DNA of 64,000 nucleotides from NCBI GenBank assembly GCA_037176705.1, contig CM073905.1, positions 32,458,986-32,522,985 of the forward strand, written 5' to 3'. The DNA is from Molossus alvarezi. Its lineage: Eukaryota; Chordata; Mammalia; Chiroptera; Molossidae. Position numbers and translations under genes: made by a program. How positions within the stretch are numbered: the first letter of the stretch is position 1; the number at the start of each line of letters is the position of its first letter. Under the pieces are notes generated by a model. The model ran no database searches. It worked only from the letters and a program-made list of their open reading frames with translations, and had not been told where the DNA came from. Below are positions 42,496 through 53,470 of this stretch, in pieces.

Positions 42496-42967
42496 CAGTG
42501 ATGGGAGAGGGACACTCCTGGCACTTGGTCGCCAAGGTCCACGTAGGTGAGGTGTCCTGTAATAAACAGGCCACCCTCACCCTCTGACAGATTGTCCTGT
42601 AGCCCAGGGGACTTGCGGATGCATCATGTCAGCAAAAACTCGTTCCTGATTACCGGGCTGAGAAGCCAGCCCTGTTGTCCACACACAGACACAAGTTCCT
42701 CTTCTCTGCATGTCAGTGTGTCCCGGATTTTCCATCCATGCCACTACGGTGCAGCCCAAGGGGACACGGAACTTGGCTGTGTTCAGAACAAGATGGAAAA
42801 ATACGCCTCTCGTGACAATGCCCTTAATAGGGTTTGATTTGCCAGCCAGCCCAGCCCAGCGGTGGCATCCGTAGCAGCTCCACTGACAGAATTCTCCATG
42901 TAGGAGCGCCACGAGGCTATTTGTCACACCTCCTCTTTGTCCCGTTTCTCACTGATAATGTAGTAAT

Positions 42968-42969
<2 letters not shown>
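42496..42969. other. single-copy non-coding DNA
   Basis: No repeat or gene is recognised. Confidence 0.4.

Positions 42970-43000
<31 letters not shown>
42970..43000. repeat. (GT)15 microsatellite
   Basis: A perfect GT run of about 31 bp, likely length-variable. Confidence 0.96.
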
Positions 43001-43004
<4 letters not shown>

Positions 43005-43088
43005 TGTGCCAGTAGCTTATGTTATTTTCTATGATTTTCATTTCAATGGGAGGGAGGTTATGGAATCTTTGTTACAAAAGGTGGCAAT

Positions 43089-43347
43089 GCCCTGGCCGGT
43101 TTGGCTCAGCGGTTAGAGCATTGGCCTGCGGACCAGAGAGAGACCCGGGTTCGGCTCCCTAAAAGGGCCTGTACCTTGGTTGTGGTTGGTCCCCGGCTCC
43201 AGTTGGGGTCGTGTGGGTGGCAACCACTCGATGTGTCTCTGTCACAATGATGTTTCTCTCTCTCTCTCCCTCCCTCTCTCCCTCCTGCTCTATCTGAAGA
43301 TGAATGCAAAAATATCCTCGGACGAGGATAAAAAAATATATATATAT
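43089..43347 (+). repeat. VES SINE, hairpin-tail class
   Basis: Starts GCCCTGGCCGGTTTGGCTCA and ends ATCCTCGGACGAGGAT plus A residues and a short TA repeat (43335-43347). Target duplication is not evident, perhaps obscured by the TA repeat. Confidence 0.94.
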
Positions 43348-43945
43348 TGGCGTTAATTTGATATGATAGAGAACCTCTGGATGAGGGGCCAGTGGTTCCC
43401 AATAATGAAGTGACGCGGAGCCGAGACTTGAAGAGAACCCTGGATTCTCGTTCGTGTCTTCCAGGGGCTTCTTGTATGATCTCTGAGCCTCAGTTTCCCC
43501 CCCTCAACCACGAGACCCTTGGACTTGATCACTGGGTCTCCCACTTAAGTTCCTCAAATGCAGCGAGTGAAAAGGGCCGTATTCCACAGTGGACTGTGCC
43601 CTATTCTTCCTAAAACATGCAGCAATTTGAGACATTGCTTCATTTTACCTCTTTGTGTAGGGGTGTCAGCACCGAAGCAGTCTATGGGCTTTGAGAGTAC
43701 AAGTGTAATGACTCGTGACAACCGAGACCTGGCCTCAATGAGACAGAGGCAAGAAAGAGAGGTAGACACTGGAAAAATACATCGACCCTTCCTTGCAAGG
43801 AGGACCTCTCTACTGACTCCTGGCCAGCGGTGCTAAGTATGAATGTCCCAGATCTTAGAATCGTCTAAGAAAAGCCAGAAATCAGAAATTTGAGATATCC
43901 CTTTATGTTTAAAAATAGTCTCAGTTTAAAGGCAATTAAGACATT
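43348..43945. other. single-copy DNA with a MIR piece
   Basis: Near 43430-43520, ATCTCTGAGCCTCAGTTTCC is a sense MIR core with eroded flanks. The rest shows nothing recognised. Confidence 0.4.
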
Positions 43946-44196
43946 GCCCTGGCCGGTTTGGCTCGGTGGTTAGAGCATCGGCCCGTGGACCAAAGGGTTG
44001 TGGGTTCGATTCTGGTCAAGGGCACATACTGTGTTGCAGGTTCGATCTCCGGCCCCAGTCAGGGTTGTGCAGGAGGCAAGTGATGTGTCTCTCTCACGTT
44101 GATGTTTCTCTGTCTCTCTCTCCCCCTCCCTCCCTTCCACTCTCTGAAAATCAGTGGGAAAAAATATCCTTGGGTGAGGATTAAAAAAAAAAAAAA
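43946..44196 (+). repeat. VES SINE, hairpin-tail class
   Basis: Head GGCTCGGTGGTTAGAGCATC and GGGTTCGATTCTGGTC, tail ATATCCTTGGGTGAGGATTA and 14 A residues. AATTAAGACATT before and AATTAAGAAATACATT after suggest an imperfect target duplication. Confidence 0.94.
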
Positions 44197-44328
44197 ATTA
44201 AGAAATACATTAATTAGCCATGAGCCCAATGTCTGTGTTTGATTCTGCCCATAGACTTCCTAGTTAGAGATCTCTGGATGAAAGGAACTCTAAGATTATT
44301 TTTAGTTGAAAAATCTATGACTCTAAGC

Positions 44329-44539
44329 CAAGGGTCAGTAAATTCTGTAAGGGGCCAGATGGAGACGCCTTGGGTTCTGCAGGCCACACGCTCTCTGCTG
44401 CTACCTCTCCAGCCTGCCCCTTCCTGGGAAAGGCAGACACAGACCATCAGCAGAACGGGTGTGCTCTGTTCCCGTGAGACTTGCCAAGAAAGGGTGGTGG
44501 GCTAGAGTCGGCCGGTGAACCGCACGTTACTGACCCCTG
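44329..44539. mobile_element. hAT-type non-autonomous transposon, complete
   Basis: Ends CAAGGGTCAGTAA and TTACTGACCCCTG are terminal inverted repeats. Flanks CTCTAAGC (44321-44328) and TTCTAAAC (44540-44547) are an 8-bp target duplication with two mismatches, the hAT signature. The interior (GGGGCCAGATGG ... GGGTGGTGGGCTAGAG) is homologous to 58163-58375. It has no coding capacity. Confidence 0.85.
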
Positions 44540-44750
44540 TTCTAAACATTAGACCACTCTCGACATAAGCCTGCAAACAACTGTTCAGAGTAAAAGGTAG
44601 TTAATTTTTTTTAAAAAGCTTTCGAGAACAGGTCAAGACCGGGCTTGATAACACAGTTGGGTGATTTCCTTTTACATCCAGAGGACCAACTGCGTGGGTC
44701 CCACCTCTGACCCGTCCCTTGCTTACGCGTGTTTTTAAGAGGATTGGTTG

Positions 44751-44959
44751 GGCCCGGCTGGTGTGGCTCAGTGGTTGAGCGTCGACCCATGCACCAAGAG
44801 GCTGCCAGTTCAATGCCCGGTCAGGGCACAGGCCCAGGTTGTGGGCCCGATCCCCAGTGGGGGGCATGCCGGAGGCCACCAATTGTTGTTCTCTCTCATC
44901 GGGGTTTCTGTCTCTCTCCCTTTCCCTTCCTCTCTCTCTAAACAATAAAGAAAAAAATT
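44751..44959 (+). repeat. VES SINE, CAATAAA-tail class
   Basis: GGCCCGGCTGGTGTGGCTCA, GTTGAGCGTCGACCCATGCA, CCCGATCCCCAGTGGGGGGC and AACAATAAAGAAAAAAA. Target duplications near GTTTTTAAGAGGATTGGTTG (44731-44750) and GTTTTTAACAAGGGTTGGTTG-like flank (44960-44980). Confidence 0.96.
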
Positions 44960-45205
44960 GTTTTTAACAAGGGTTGGTTGGTATGGATGAAATGTGTATA
45001 AAGGCGGACCGATTTGTAGTGCCCGCTCACACTGGCTCGGGGCATGAGGGGGGCCTGTTGTGCATTTGGATTTTCGATGTCATCTGATTTCAGGGCCTGA
45101 ACTCTCCCCCTGGACAAGGCAACGCCAGCAGCCGTGCTGGGAAATGGTGACAAGCGTAGAACCTGCCAGACGGTCGGCGGCTGGGCTAGTCAAAACAGTC
45201 CTGGG

Positions 45206-45449
45206 GCCCTGGCCGGTGTGGCTCAGCGGTTAGAGCGTCGGCCCGCGGACCAGAGAGACCCGGGTTCGGTTCCCGCTAAGGGCACGCACCTCGGTTGCAG
45301 TTTGTTCCCGGCCCCGTTGGGGTCGTGTGGTGGCAGCCACTCGATGTGTCTCTCTCACATCGATGTTTCTCTCTCTCTCTTCTTCCCTCTCTCCCTCCCG
45401 CTCTATTTGAAGATAAATGCAAAATTGTCCTTGGGTGAGGTTAAAAAAA
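45206..45449 (+). repeat. VES SINE, hairpin-tail class
   Basis: GCCCTGGCCGGTGTGGCTCA, B box GGGTTCGGTTCCCGC, tail TGTCCTTGGGTGAGGTTA and A run. Flanks AAAACAGTCCTGGG (45192-45205) and AAAACGGGCCTGGG (45450-45463) are a diverged target duplication. Confidence 0.96.
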
Positions 45450-45744
45450 AAAACGGGCCTGGGAAGGAAAACGCCAGGGTGCAAGGCCAACCTGGGGTCC
45501 CAGCCTGGGGATCTGGAACTGGCCTGTCTCATTCTCAACAGATGTATGCCTGGGGCAAGAGACTTAACTTCTTAGCCGTAGAGTGAGGAACATGAGCTAA
45601 CAGATTTCCAAACATCAACCGTTGCCTAATTCCCAAAATCCCCCATCAAGCCCGCTGACCCCAAGGAAAGTTCTAGAAAATGTTGTACAAGGATAGAAGT
45701 CATGACAGGGCTAATGGAACCAGTATGTATTGGAGGTCTATGGC

Positions 45745-46330
45745 TTGTATCACCTCCTATCTGCTTTCCTTGCTTTGTGTGACGACACCCAGGGCTTCCT
45801 GGGAACTGTCACCCTTGCCCTACTTTATGCAGAGGGTGGGCTGACTGTGGGAACTGGAGCCAGGAGTGGGCACATGATCTGGTTCTGACCAATCACAGCA
45901 TTCCTTCCTCCTGGCGAGTGATTGGCTCAGGAATGGACATGTGACTCAAATCCGCCCAGTGAGAGTCATTCCTAGGAGGTTGGCTGGAATAATGAACAAA
46001 GTGGCTTTTATTTAAGTTAATTTTAGAGAGAGAGGAAGGGAGAGGGAAAGAGAGAGAGAAACATCGATGAGAGAGAACATCAATTGACTGCATCCTGCAT
46101 GCCCCCCACTGGGGATTTGGTCACAACGTGGGCATGTGCCCTGACCAGGAATCGAACCGGCGACCTCTTGGTGTAGGGTCCACGCTCAACCACTGAGCCA
46201 CATCGGCCGGGTGAAAGTGGATTTCTTTGAACAGGTGGCACTGATGCCCTGGGAAGGCACACACCTGGCGCTTATACGTAGCTATTGCTGTTCAGAATGG
46301 AGCCAGCTAAGGGGAAACAGGGCTGGGGAA
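45745..46330 (+). mobile_element. old LTR-like repeat split by a VES
   Basis: GAGTGATTGGCTCAGGAATG, GACATGTGACTCAAATCCGC and GTGAGAGTCATTCCTAGGAG resemble an ancient LTR head; DNA after the VES (to about 46330) seems to continue it. Family not assigned. DNA at 45464-45744 shows nothing recognised. Confidence 0.4.
46010..46212 (-). repeat. VES SINE, CAATAAA-tail class
   Basis: The plus strand has a GA-rich block, AACATCGATGAGAGAGAACA, ATCGAACCGGCGACCTC and GAGCCACATCGGCCGGG. AAAGTGG occurs at both flanks (45998-46004 and 46214-46220), part of a longer imperfect duplication. Confidence 0.95.
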
Positions 46331-47162
46331 GGGAGGCTAGATTCTGACAAGATGACTTCCACCTAGGAATGCAGTCGTGGCTGATGCTAAACATACCCTG
46401 TGAATAGACTTACTCATTTATACGAGAAAATAATTCCTTAAAAACACTTCACATGACCTTGAATGGGATTTTTCTTTTCATTTGCAATCGAGAGTCCTGC
46501 ATTGAGTCGCCAGACACCAGGGATGAGCACTAACCCGCACATGTCCTCAGCCACACCTTTAGCAGGGACAGCTTTGAGGCTCACGGGGACCTGGGTGCTT
46601 GTCTCAGGCGTGTGGTGCTCATGAGAGGACCGAGCAGTCCTCTGCCCGCTTGGTGTCTCGGCTGCTTTTGCTATCAAATCGTGACACTTGGCTAAGGTGG
46701 TGAAAGGCCCGGAGATGATTCGTGGGTCACTTGGTTACAAGAAATAGCAACCCAATGAAACTGGGCAGGAGAGCGTGTATGGGAAGGGCCCGGGAAGCCC
46801 TCCCGAGGGCCTGGATTCTCACCACCCTCCCCTCCCGGTGCTCAGACATCTCCAGTTACCACTCACCATTCTCTCAATGTCTCTTCCTTTCTTTCTTCTC
46901 TTTGTGGGTAGGCGATCTATGCTCTGTTAGCACTCACCCCAAACGTGGCAGCCCTGGTCTCAGAGTCCCCTGCGCCAGGTTCCCAGGACAGAGGAATTGG
47001 AGTGACCCAACTTGGGCGAGGTGTCCAACACTGGATCACCGAGTAAAGGTAGGGCCGTCCTTCTGGGGCTGTGAAGGGACAACTCCTCCAAAGGAAGAAC
47101 AGGAGAAAGAACCTCGCACAATAAAGTATGCATAGTAGGTGCTCAAGAAACACTATTGCTTT
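46331..47162. other. single-copy non-coding DNA
   Basis: No repeat or gene is recognised. Confidence 0.4.
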
Positions 47163-47245
47163 TCCCTCCTCCTCCTCCTCTTCCTCCTCCTCCCCCCTCT
47201 CTCTCTTCCCCCCTCGCCCAATCTTTTCCTTCTCCTTCTTCTTCA
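47163..47245. repeat. CTC/CTT polypyrimidine repeat
   Basis: CTCCTCCTCCTC, CTCTCTCTCTTCC and CTTCTCCTTCTTCTTC form an 80-bp pyrimidine tract. Confidence 0.88.
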
Positions 47246-48534
47246 TGTTAATATTAGCATCAGTGAAATGTGTATTCATTTCAGCATAATCAGCGTTCCT
47301 CGAAATTTCTTCCCCAGCTTCGAATGTGAAGAAGAGAGAAAATGGTATATTCTCTAAACACAGGCTTCAGAAAAGCGCCTCGTTAATTCTTCATTTCATC
47401 TTTCAAATTAATCTAATGATCTCTGACCCACTCCCCTTGCAGAGCGCTTGGAAGACAATGATGGATTTGAAAGAGTTGTGACAATACCGGCATTGTCATT
47501 CCTGAGAACGTCCCCTCTCTTCCCCACCTCCTCGAAGTCACTCATGACAACACACAATTCAGTCTGTGTGTCTGATGCCCATAAAAATAAGTGCCATCAT
47601 AAGGCCGGATAATTTCTCAAAAGCAACAATGCAGACACCCCCCACCCCCGTCCTTTTTTTTTAACAAGAGATTTTTCCAATTGATTTAGTGAGGGTCATG
47701 GTTCCCTAGACCCCCCAGTAAGGGCCCTAGGAGATGTTGCTCTTGTCCCTTTGAAATGGCATAATCGAGAGAAACCGAAACAGAGCCGCGCTCTTTATTA
47801 CGCTATTACTTAATCTGGAGTCTTTCCAGACTCGGCCCTTATAGGTGCAGCAGCATCCAGCCGAGTGGGTGATGGGCGGCTGGCCTCAGAGTAAACAGCA
47901 TGTGATCCCCGGAGTCTGAAGGCCAACTCTCTCCGCTGCCCTCACCCTCCCTGGGCCAGCGGATCCTGGGTGCCGGGCAGCTTCATTACAACCTGGCACA
48001 GCCCAGGCCGCCTCTCAGCCTGTCAACAGCCAGCAGCCGAGGGCAGAGGCTCCCATCAGGGCCCGAGTCTCAGCCAAATCCCCCGGTGGTTGCAATGAGC
48101 CCAGTTCCCGGGGAGAGGGGGCCCCCGAACAATTCCACTTTTGTGCAGGCGGTGACTAGGGTGCTGCCCGATCCGGATTTGACCGCCGAGCGCACGGGAT
48201 ATGAGTGGCATTTGCTGATGTTCAGGACCCCTGTGCCAAGGGCTTTGAGAGGGAGGAAGTTCGGAGTGAGACAGGGGTTCAAATGCCGGGGGACCTTGGA
48301 GCCGCACGTCATCAGCCATCACAGCTTGCTCCGGAAAATGGACGTAATACCCACGCATCAGGGGCAGGCTTTCTCTGGATTGCCTGCAGTCAGGTATGAG
48401 TAGGGCTATACCACCAGTTCAAAAATCACCAGCTGTCATCCAGTGAGGGAAACTGAGATTTCAGGTCGGGGCAGCAGGTCCACGCCCATAGATCAAGCAG
48501 GCATGTGACCGAAGTAAATTTAGCCAAAATGAAA
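47246..48534. other. single-copy DNA, candidate constrained element
   Basis: The part near 47750-48060 (CTTTATTACGCTATTACTTA, TTCATTACAACCTGGCAC) is repeat-free and looks constrained. Near 48265-48360 a MIR-like order is too weak to call. Confidence 0.4.
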
Positions 48535-48975
48535 CTTTCCACCATTGTTTAACATTTGGAAATATACACACAGAAACTGCGCATACCTGATCAATTTGAC
48601 AATAAATCAAACCTGCATATGACCAGCGCCCAGACCAAGGAAGAAATTATATTTCCAGCACCCAGAAACTTCTTTCCAGTCCTGAGTATAACCACCTGCA
48701 CCGCAGAACTGACCACGCATCAGACTTTTATGATCACCAGTTTCTGCTTTTCTTAATAATTGGAGCTCCTATGTACGCCTCAATGGAGAATATAGTTTAC
48801 TTTGCTGGCTTTTGAAGTTCGGACAATGAAATCAGATGGTATGCATTATTTTATGTCTTTTTTCTATCATTGTGATGTTTGGGGAGATTTATCAGTGCTT
48901 TTGCATGTAGCTATGGTTCATTTCTTTTCATTGCTCTAGAATATTCCATGAACCAGAACTTCTGTTTGCAAGAGT
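48535..48975 (-). mobile_element. L1 3' region, antisense
   Basis: The plus strand reads ACACACAGAAACTGCGCATA, TATATTTCCAGCACCCAGAA, TGCATGTAGCTATGGTTCAT and TTGCTCTAGAATATTCCATG, the antisense order of an old L1 3' region. No intact frame. Confidence 0.7.
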
Positions 48976-49009
48976 TGTTTTCAAGCAGCCTGCTAACTCC
49001 CGTGTGGTG

Positions 49010-49487
49010 GAAAGTCACCCACAATGGTCGCCCTGAGTCCCTCCCACCTCTCTGTGCCTGGCAACTCCCCCGAAGGTGAAATCTGTTTTTCTTCCCGGAA
49101 TCTGACTTGATGTGATAGAATACAGAAGAAATGAAGTCCTGAGATGTCTGAGTTCAGGCTTTCTCGGGCGCTAGTGGCTTCTGCCTCTTTGAAGCCGGCA
49201 CCCATGGAAAGCCCAATGACCCTGAGCTCTCTGTGCTCCGAGAAAGCCCAGGGACCCGAGAGAGAGGCCACGTGGGGAGATGGCGCGGTGCCCCAGCCAA
49301 GCCACAGAAGCGGCATCAGGCACGTTTTCCCGCCTACTTGGTCACCAACACCAGCACACACCACACAAGCAGAAGAACGGCACAGCTGAGCCCAGCCCAG
49401 GGTGCAGAAGTGTCAGAAAGGACACATTGTCCTTTACAGCTCCGAAATGCCAGGGTGGTCTGTAACGCAGCGATGGGTAACTGAAGG
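49010..49487 (+). mobile_element. MLT1-type MaLR LTR
   Basis: The 3' end GGTCTGTAACGCAGCGATGG and GTAACTGAAGG matches the MLT1 pattern TTTGTTACACAGCAATAG ATAACTG. The interior (TCTGCCTCTTTGAAGCCGG; TGACCCTGAGCTC) fits its middle. A Tigger-like element begins 7 bp later. Confidence 0.6.
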
Positions 49488-49493
49488 CATGTA

Positions 49494-49908
49494 CAACCAT
49501 CCCTTGGTATCCACGGGGATTGGTTCCAGGACCCCCTCGAGGACCGGAATCTGCAGATGCTCAAGTCCCTTATGTAAAATGACATAGTATTTACATGCAA
49601 TGTACGTACACCCTCCCGTGTACTTTAAACCATTTCTAAATTACTTATAATACCTCATACCATGGAAATACTGGATTGTTTTACTGGAGATAGTTGCTAT
49701 GCTGGATTGTTTAGGGAATCATGACAAGAGAAAAATAACTTGTACATGTTCCGGACAGACGCAACCACCACAGGCCTGACTCCACGGTACACATCAGCAA
49801 CAACACAGTTTTTTATTTTTTACAATGTAACTGTTTTTAAAAGAATGTGTTCCATCCGTGGGTGGAGAACCCGCGTGCGTAAAACGCAAGGATACAGTGG
49901 GCCCACTG
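49494..49908. mobile_element. Tigger-like (TcMar) non-autonomous transposon, complete
   Basis: Left end CAACCATCCCTTGGTATCC and right end GGATACAGTGGGCCCACTG are diverged terminal inverted repeats, flanked by TA on both sides (49492-49493, 49909-49910), the mariner/Tigger target. Interior GGATTGGTTCCAGGACCCCC, TTACTTATAATACCTCATAC and TTTAGGGAATCATGACAAG matches the known Tigger-family internal order. No transposase frame. Confidence 0.88.
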
Positions 49909-49910
49909 TA

Positions 49911-50782
49911 CCCCTAAGGAGTCAGCTGGGCAGATATTTTTCCTCTCTCTCCTTCATACTTATTAACAGCATATGTCTTGCGCTCTGCAGGTGGTACTGT
50001 TTACGTCTTCGTACATGTTGAAATACATCTCCCACTGCCTCTTCTTCATCGCCTCTCCTCTTCTCTCTCGAGCCATTGACTTGTGTTTGTCACGACAATA
50101 CTGGGTTTAGGGCAACAGATGCCGCCGTCAAGGAAAAAAGAAATAAAAGCTGTCACTAAACGCAGAGATTTAAGGCTCCGTTTTATTATTGTGTCTCCCC
50201 CCCCCCCACCCCACCCCCCAGTGGATAAATCATGGAGATCCTGACCGGAAATGCTGCCTCATCCTGTTCCCACAAAAACATATTTTTAGATAGAAACATC
50301 AATTCACTGGAGTCCACAGACTTCGGTTTCACTTTGGAAAGAGAGGCGTCACGGGGGTGAGCAGAGAAAAGCCAGGTCTTTGCTGTCGGAGGCTCCCCGC
50401 TCTGAAACGGTTAACAGGCTCCCTTCAGTTGCCTGCCCTGGGTGTGGGGGATCAGAAATAGCAACAAGCCTTTCTGCATTTGCACACATGTAATTGCTTC
50501 TAATGCTACTTAAGTTGGAAGAAGCCTTGGCATTTTCATTTCACCGGGGCTTTCTGGTCCGTTTCCCCTTTCAAAGGCTGCATGGATTGAATGTGCTCTA
50601 AAAGAATGAGTGTCGGGGGGTGGGGAGTGGGGAACAGGCCGGGAAAGCAAACTGCTTTTAAAAATACAGATATTGCAGGGTGGGAGACTGGAGATATGAC
50701 AATGGAGCCTGGAAATTCAAGGTCGCGGCAAGGAGGCAGCGGAGTCTGGGCAAAGTAAACAGAGCTGGGTTTGGGCTTGGCT
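49911..50782. other. single-copy non-coding DNA
   Basis: A C-rich run with CCACCCC at 50201-50220. No repeat family or gene recognised. Confidence 0.4.
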
Positions 50783-50930
50783 CCGCCCACCTACCAGCTC
50801 TGACTTGGGGCAAATCACCCACATTTTCTGAACGTCAGTTGGCTCATCTGTGAAATGGGACTGAGGGACACCTCACAGGACTGAAGCATCACAGGGATAA
50901 TCCATCTGAGGGGCTTAATCCAACATCTGG
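50783..50930 (+). repeat. MIR fragment
   Basis: CTACCAGCTCTGACTTGGGG, GAACGTCAGTTGGCTCATCT and GTGAAATGGGACTGAGG follow the MIR order. Confidence 0.82.
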
Positions 50931-52189
50931 TGCCAATCACCTCCCCACCCCCAAAATGTCACCTCCCCGCCCTCTCGATCATTACTAGGAGACAGTCCTG
51001 GAAAGGCTGACGATTCCTCTAGAGGACGGGGGGTTTAGGGAACCACTTGGGAAAGATGCCGCAGAGATCCCAGAGTTCCTGCTAAACCATTGTCCCCTGG
51101 CCCCCTCCCTGGGAAGCTATTGCCAGTCCCCTGGTCCGCAGCACTGCCTGGGACCTGGGGCCTGGGGCCTGGGCCTGGGGCAGAATCAGCGGTTATTGGG
51201 AAACCCTGGAGAAGGGCTCTGTTGTTGTCCTGGTTTCTGTGACTTCTAGCAACTGGAGACAGAGGCTGAGGGTGGGGGTGGGGGTCTCAAGGAGCCTCCA
51301 CGAGAAAGTCCACTCATAAGCCGTTCATTTGGACAATAGCTGGACCGAGACCCACACCAGGGCTAGATTTCCGAAACGCTGACTCCAAGTCCCCAAAACC
51401 CAGTGAAGGAAACGAAGCAGCTAACCTTGTCATTTTCATATTGAAGCTGCCCAACACAGGGAGGAGATATTGAATAAAGACCTCGTTCACTCCACCCCGA
51501 ACTTGGGGCTTTGTATTCAGGATCTCAATCAGTCCCCATAAGAACATATGCCCCACCTCTCGGACACAGTAACGGGGGCTAGGAGAAGTGGGGTGTCCTG
51601 GACAAGGTAACTCATCTCCAACATCTCTAGAGCAAAGATTGGAATCCAGCACTAACTCTGAAAGCTATGATTTTAAGCAAAGTGCCCTCTGGCCTCCCTG
51701 AAGGAAGTCAATTGGAAATGACGAAGGTCCGGGCAGAGCCGGAAGGTGTAGAGAGAAACACTTCACCTGCTGCCGGGCTGTGTCCTGAGTCACACCCGCA
51801 CCCAAAGGAAGGGTCCACGGGGAGAGCCAGTGGCGTGGACGGGACTGAAATCGTTGAAGGAAGAGGCCTCTTTCGTGTAAGGATGCAAATAGCAGCTTAG
51901 ACATCCAGAGCTTAACGGCCAATCGGGTTTGGTGTCAATGGCATTCAGAGCTCAGACCCTGGGAAAGGGAAGGGGACCTTCGCCTCGACCTTGTGCAGTG
52001 TGAGAGCAAAGATGACCCTATAAAGGTCCCACGTAAGGCCCGTTGGCCATCAGGCAGGGTGTTGACGACTCCAGACACTAAACTTGCTCTGTGGAACGTC
52101 GTGGGCCTGTTTCAACGTGGCCGCCGGCAGAGACTAGATGGATGTAAGCCAGGGTCACCCGGCGGGGGTCAGAGCTTGGGGTGCTGTGT
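50931..52189. other. single-copy DNA with G-rich motifs
   Basis: No transposon is recognised. It contains the G-quadruplex motif at 51150-51180 and GGGTGGGGGTGGGGG near 51270. Open frames near 100 codons have no domain. Confidence 0.45.
51150..51180 (+). other. G-quadruplex motif
   Basis: Five G runs (3, 4, 4, 3 and 4 long) are separated by 3-4-nt CCT-type loops, satisfying the canonical G3+N1-7 rule. Confidence 0.8.
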
Positions 52190-52204
52190 CAGTCTCATGG
52201 ATTC

Positions 52205-52415
52205 TTTTTTTTTTTCTTTATTGATTTTAGAAAGAGGGAGGGAGAGGGAGAGAGAGAGAGAAACATCGATGAGAGAGAACATCGATTGGCCGCCTCCTGC
52301 ATGCCCCCCACCCCGGGGATTTGGCCCACAACCTGGGCATGTGCCCTGACTGAGAATTGAACCAGCGACCTCTTGGTGCAGGGTCGACGCCAACCACTGA
52401 GCCACACCGGCCGGG
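52205..52415 (-). repeat. VES SINE, CAATAAA-tail class, young
   Basis: Poly(T), TTTATTGATTTTAGAAAGAG, GA block, AACATCGATGAGAGAGAACA, TTGAACCAGCGACCTC and CCACACCGGCCGGG. A perfect 15-bp target duplication, CAGTCTCATGGATTC, lies at 52190-52204 and 52416-52430. Confidence 0.97.
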
Positions 52416-52430
52416 CAGTCTCATGGATTC

Positions 52431-53235
52431 CTTAACAGATGTTTACGCCGTCAGAACGTGTCTTCTTGCCCTTCTAGGTTCTCTCTGGCCCCCTCACTCT
52501 CCTCTGTAGATTTGGGGGGTAGTATCTTCCGGTAAAAAGCACATAAGTCTAAGGGGGGCAAAAGTAGGTTTACAGTTGTGCGTCCGTGTGTGTATTATTA
52601 TTGTCTGATTATTGTATTATTTGCCTTACAAACAAATGTAAACCTCCTTTCGCCCCACCCTGCGTATGAGAACGTCAATGGCCATCACTTCACCGAACAA
52701 AGAGTCTCCCGAGGCTTCCCCTCGCTATCACCCCCCCCCCAAATTCCAAACCACTGAGCGTCGTGGTGAGGGTGAAATTCAAGACCCAACACAATCTGAC
52801 CCAGTCAGCAGCTTGTCCAGGCTCATCTTCTACCCCTCACCCACCCTCTCACACGTCCAAACACACGCGTGACTTTTCCTTGCCGGAACCTCCGAAGTCT
52901 AGTGATTGTTCAGGGGGCTCATCACAGTCGCTTTTCCATTCGAGTCCCCGTGCGCCTTTGCAGCGCCTGGGACACCGGCGCGGAGGTGGGTGGGCTCACG
53001 GTTTCCCTCTGCCTGCATCTCTCCGCCCACCCCCGGCGCGGGCGGGCGTTGGCACCGGGAGCCTGTGCGGTGGTGAGTACACTGGAAACGAGGAAACAGG
53101 GAAGGAGAGCTCCCGAGGGTGCTGAAATACTTGGTTTGGATTTAACGCCGGAAGGGCTGGCTGACAACCACGCTTCCTGAACTCCGTCTCTGTCCAAGGA
53201 GCCGTTCCATCAACCCCTCTCCGTGCTGGTGACTT
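52431..53235. other. single-copy non-coding DNA
   Basis: A C run at 52730-52740 and a CpG-rich patch near 52970-53060. No gene or repeat family recognised. Confidence 0.4.
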
Positions 53236-53470
53236 GAATTGAAAAAATGTGTGTCGACGGGCACCGTGTGCCAGGCTCTGTGCGAGGTGTTGGGGGTGTC
53301 AGAAAAGCTAAGACGCAGCTTTAACTTGAAGACTCTGTAGTCTGGTGAGAGAGTTGCATGTGCAATAAAGTATTAAAATAATACTAGCTGCCCTTTATGA
53401 ATCATTACTGTCTACCTGAGAGTTTATGAACATGATATCGTTCCATTCTGAAAACCCTGTGAGACTCTCG
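53236..53470 (-). repeat. antisense L2/MIR remnants
   Basis: GGCACCGTGTGCCAGGCTCT and GAAGACTCTGTAGTCTGGTG suggest antisense L2; CATGATATCGTTCCATTCTG and AAAACCCTGTGAG suggest antisense MIR beyond 53385. Confidence 0.5.

Noticed and set aside
45206..45290. tRNA-like head with A and B boxes
   Set aside because: The cloverleaf half belongs to VES SINEs; none of the 22 heads is a stand-alone tRNA gene with a proper acceptor stem.
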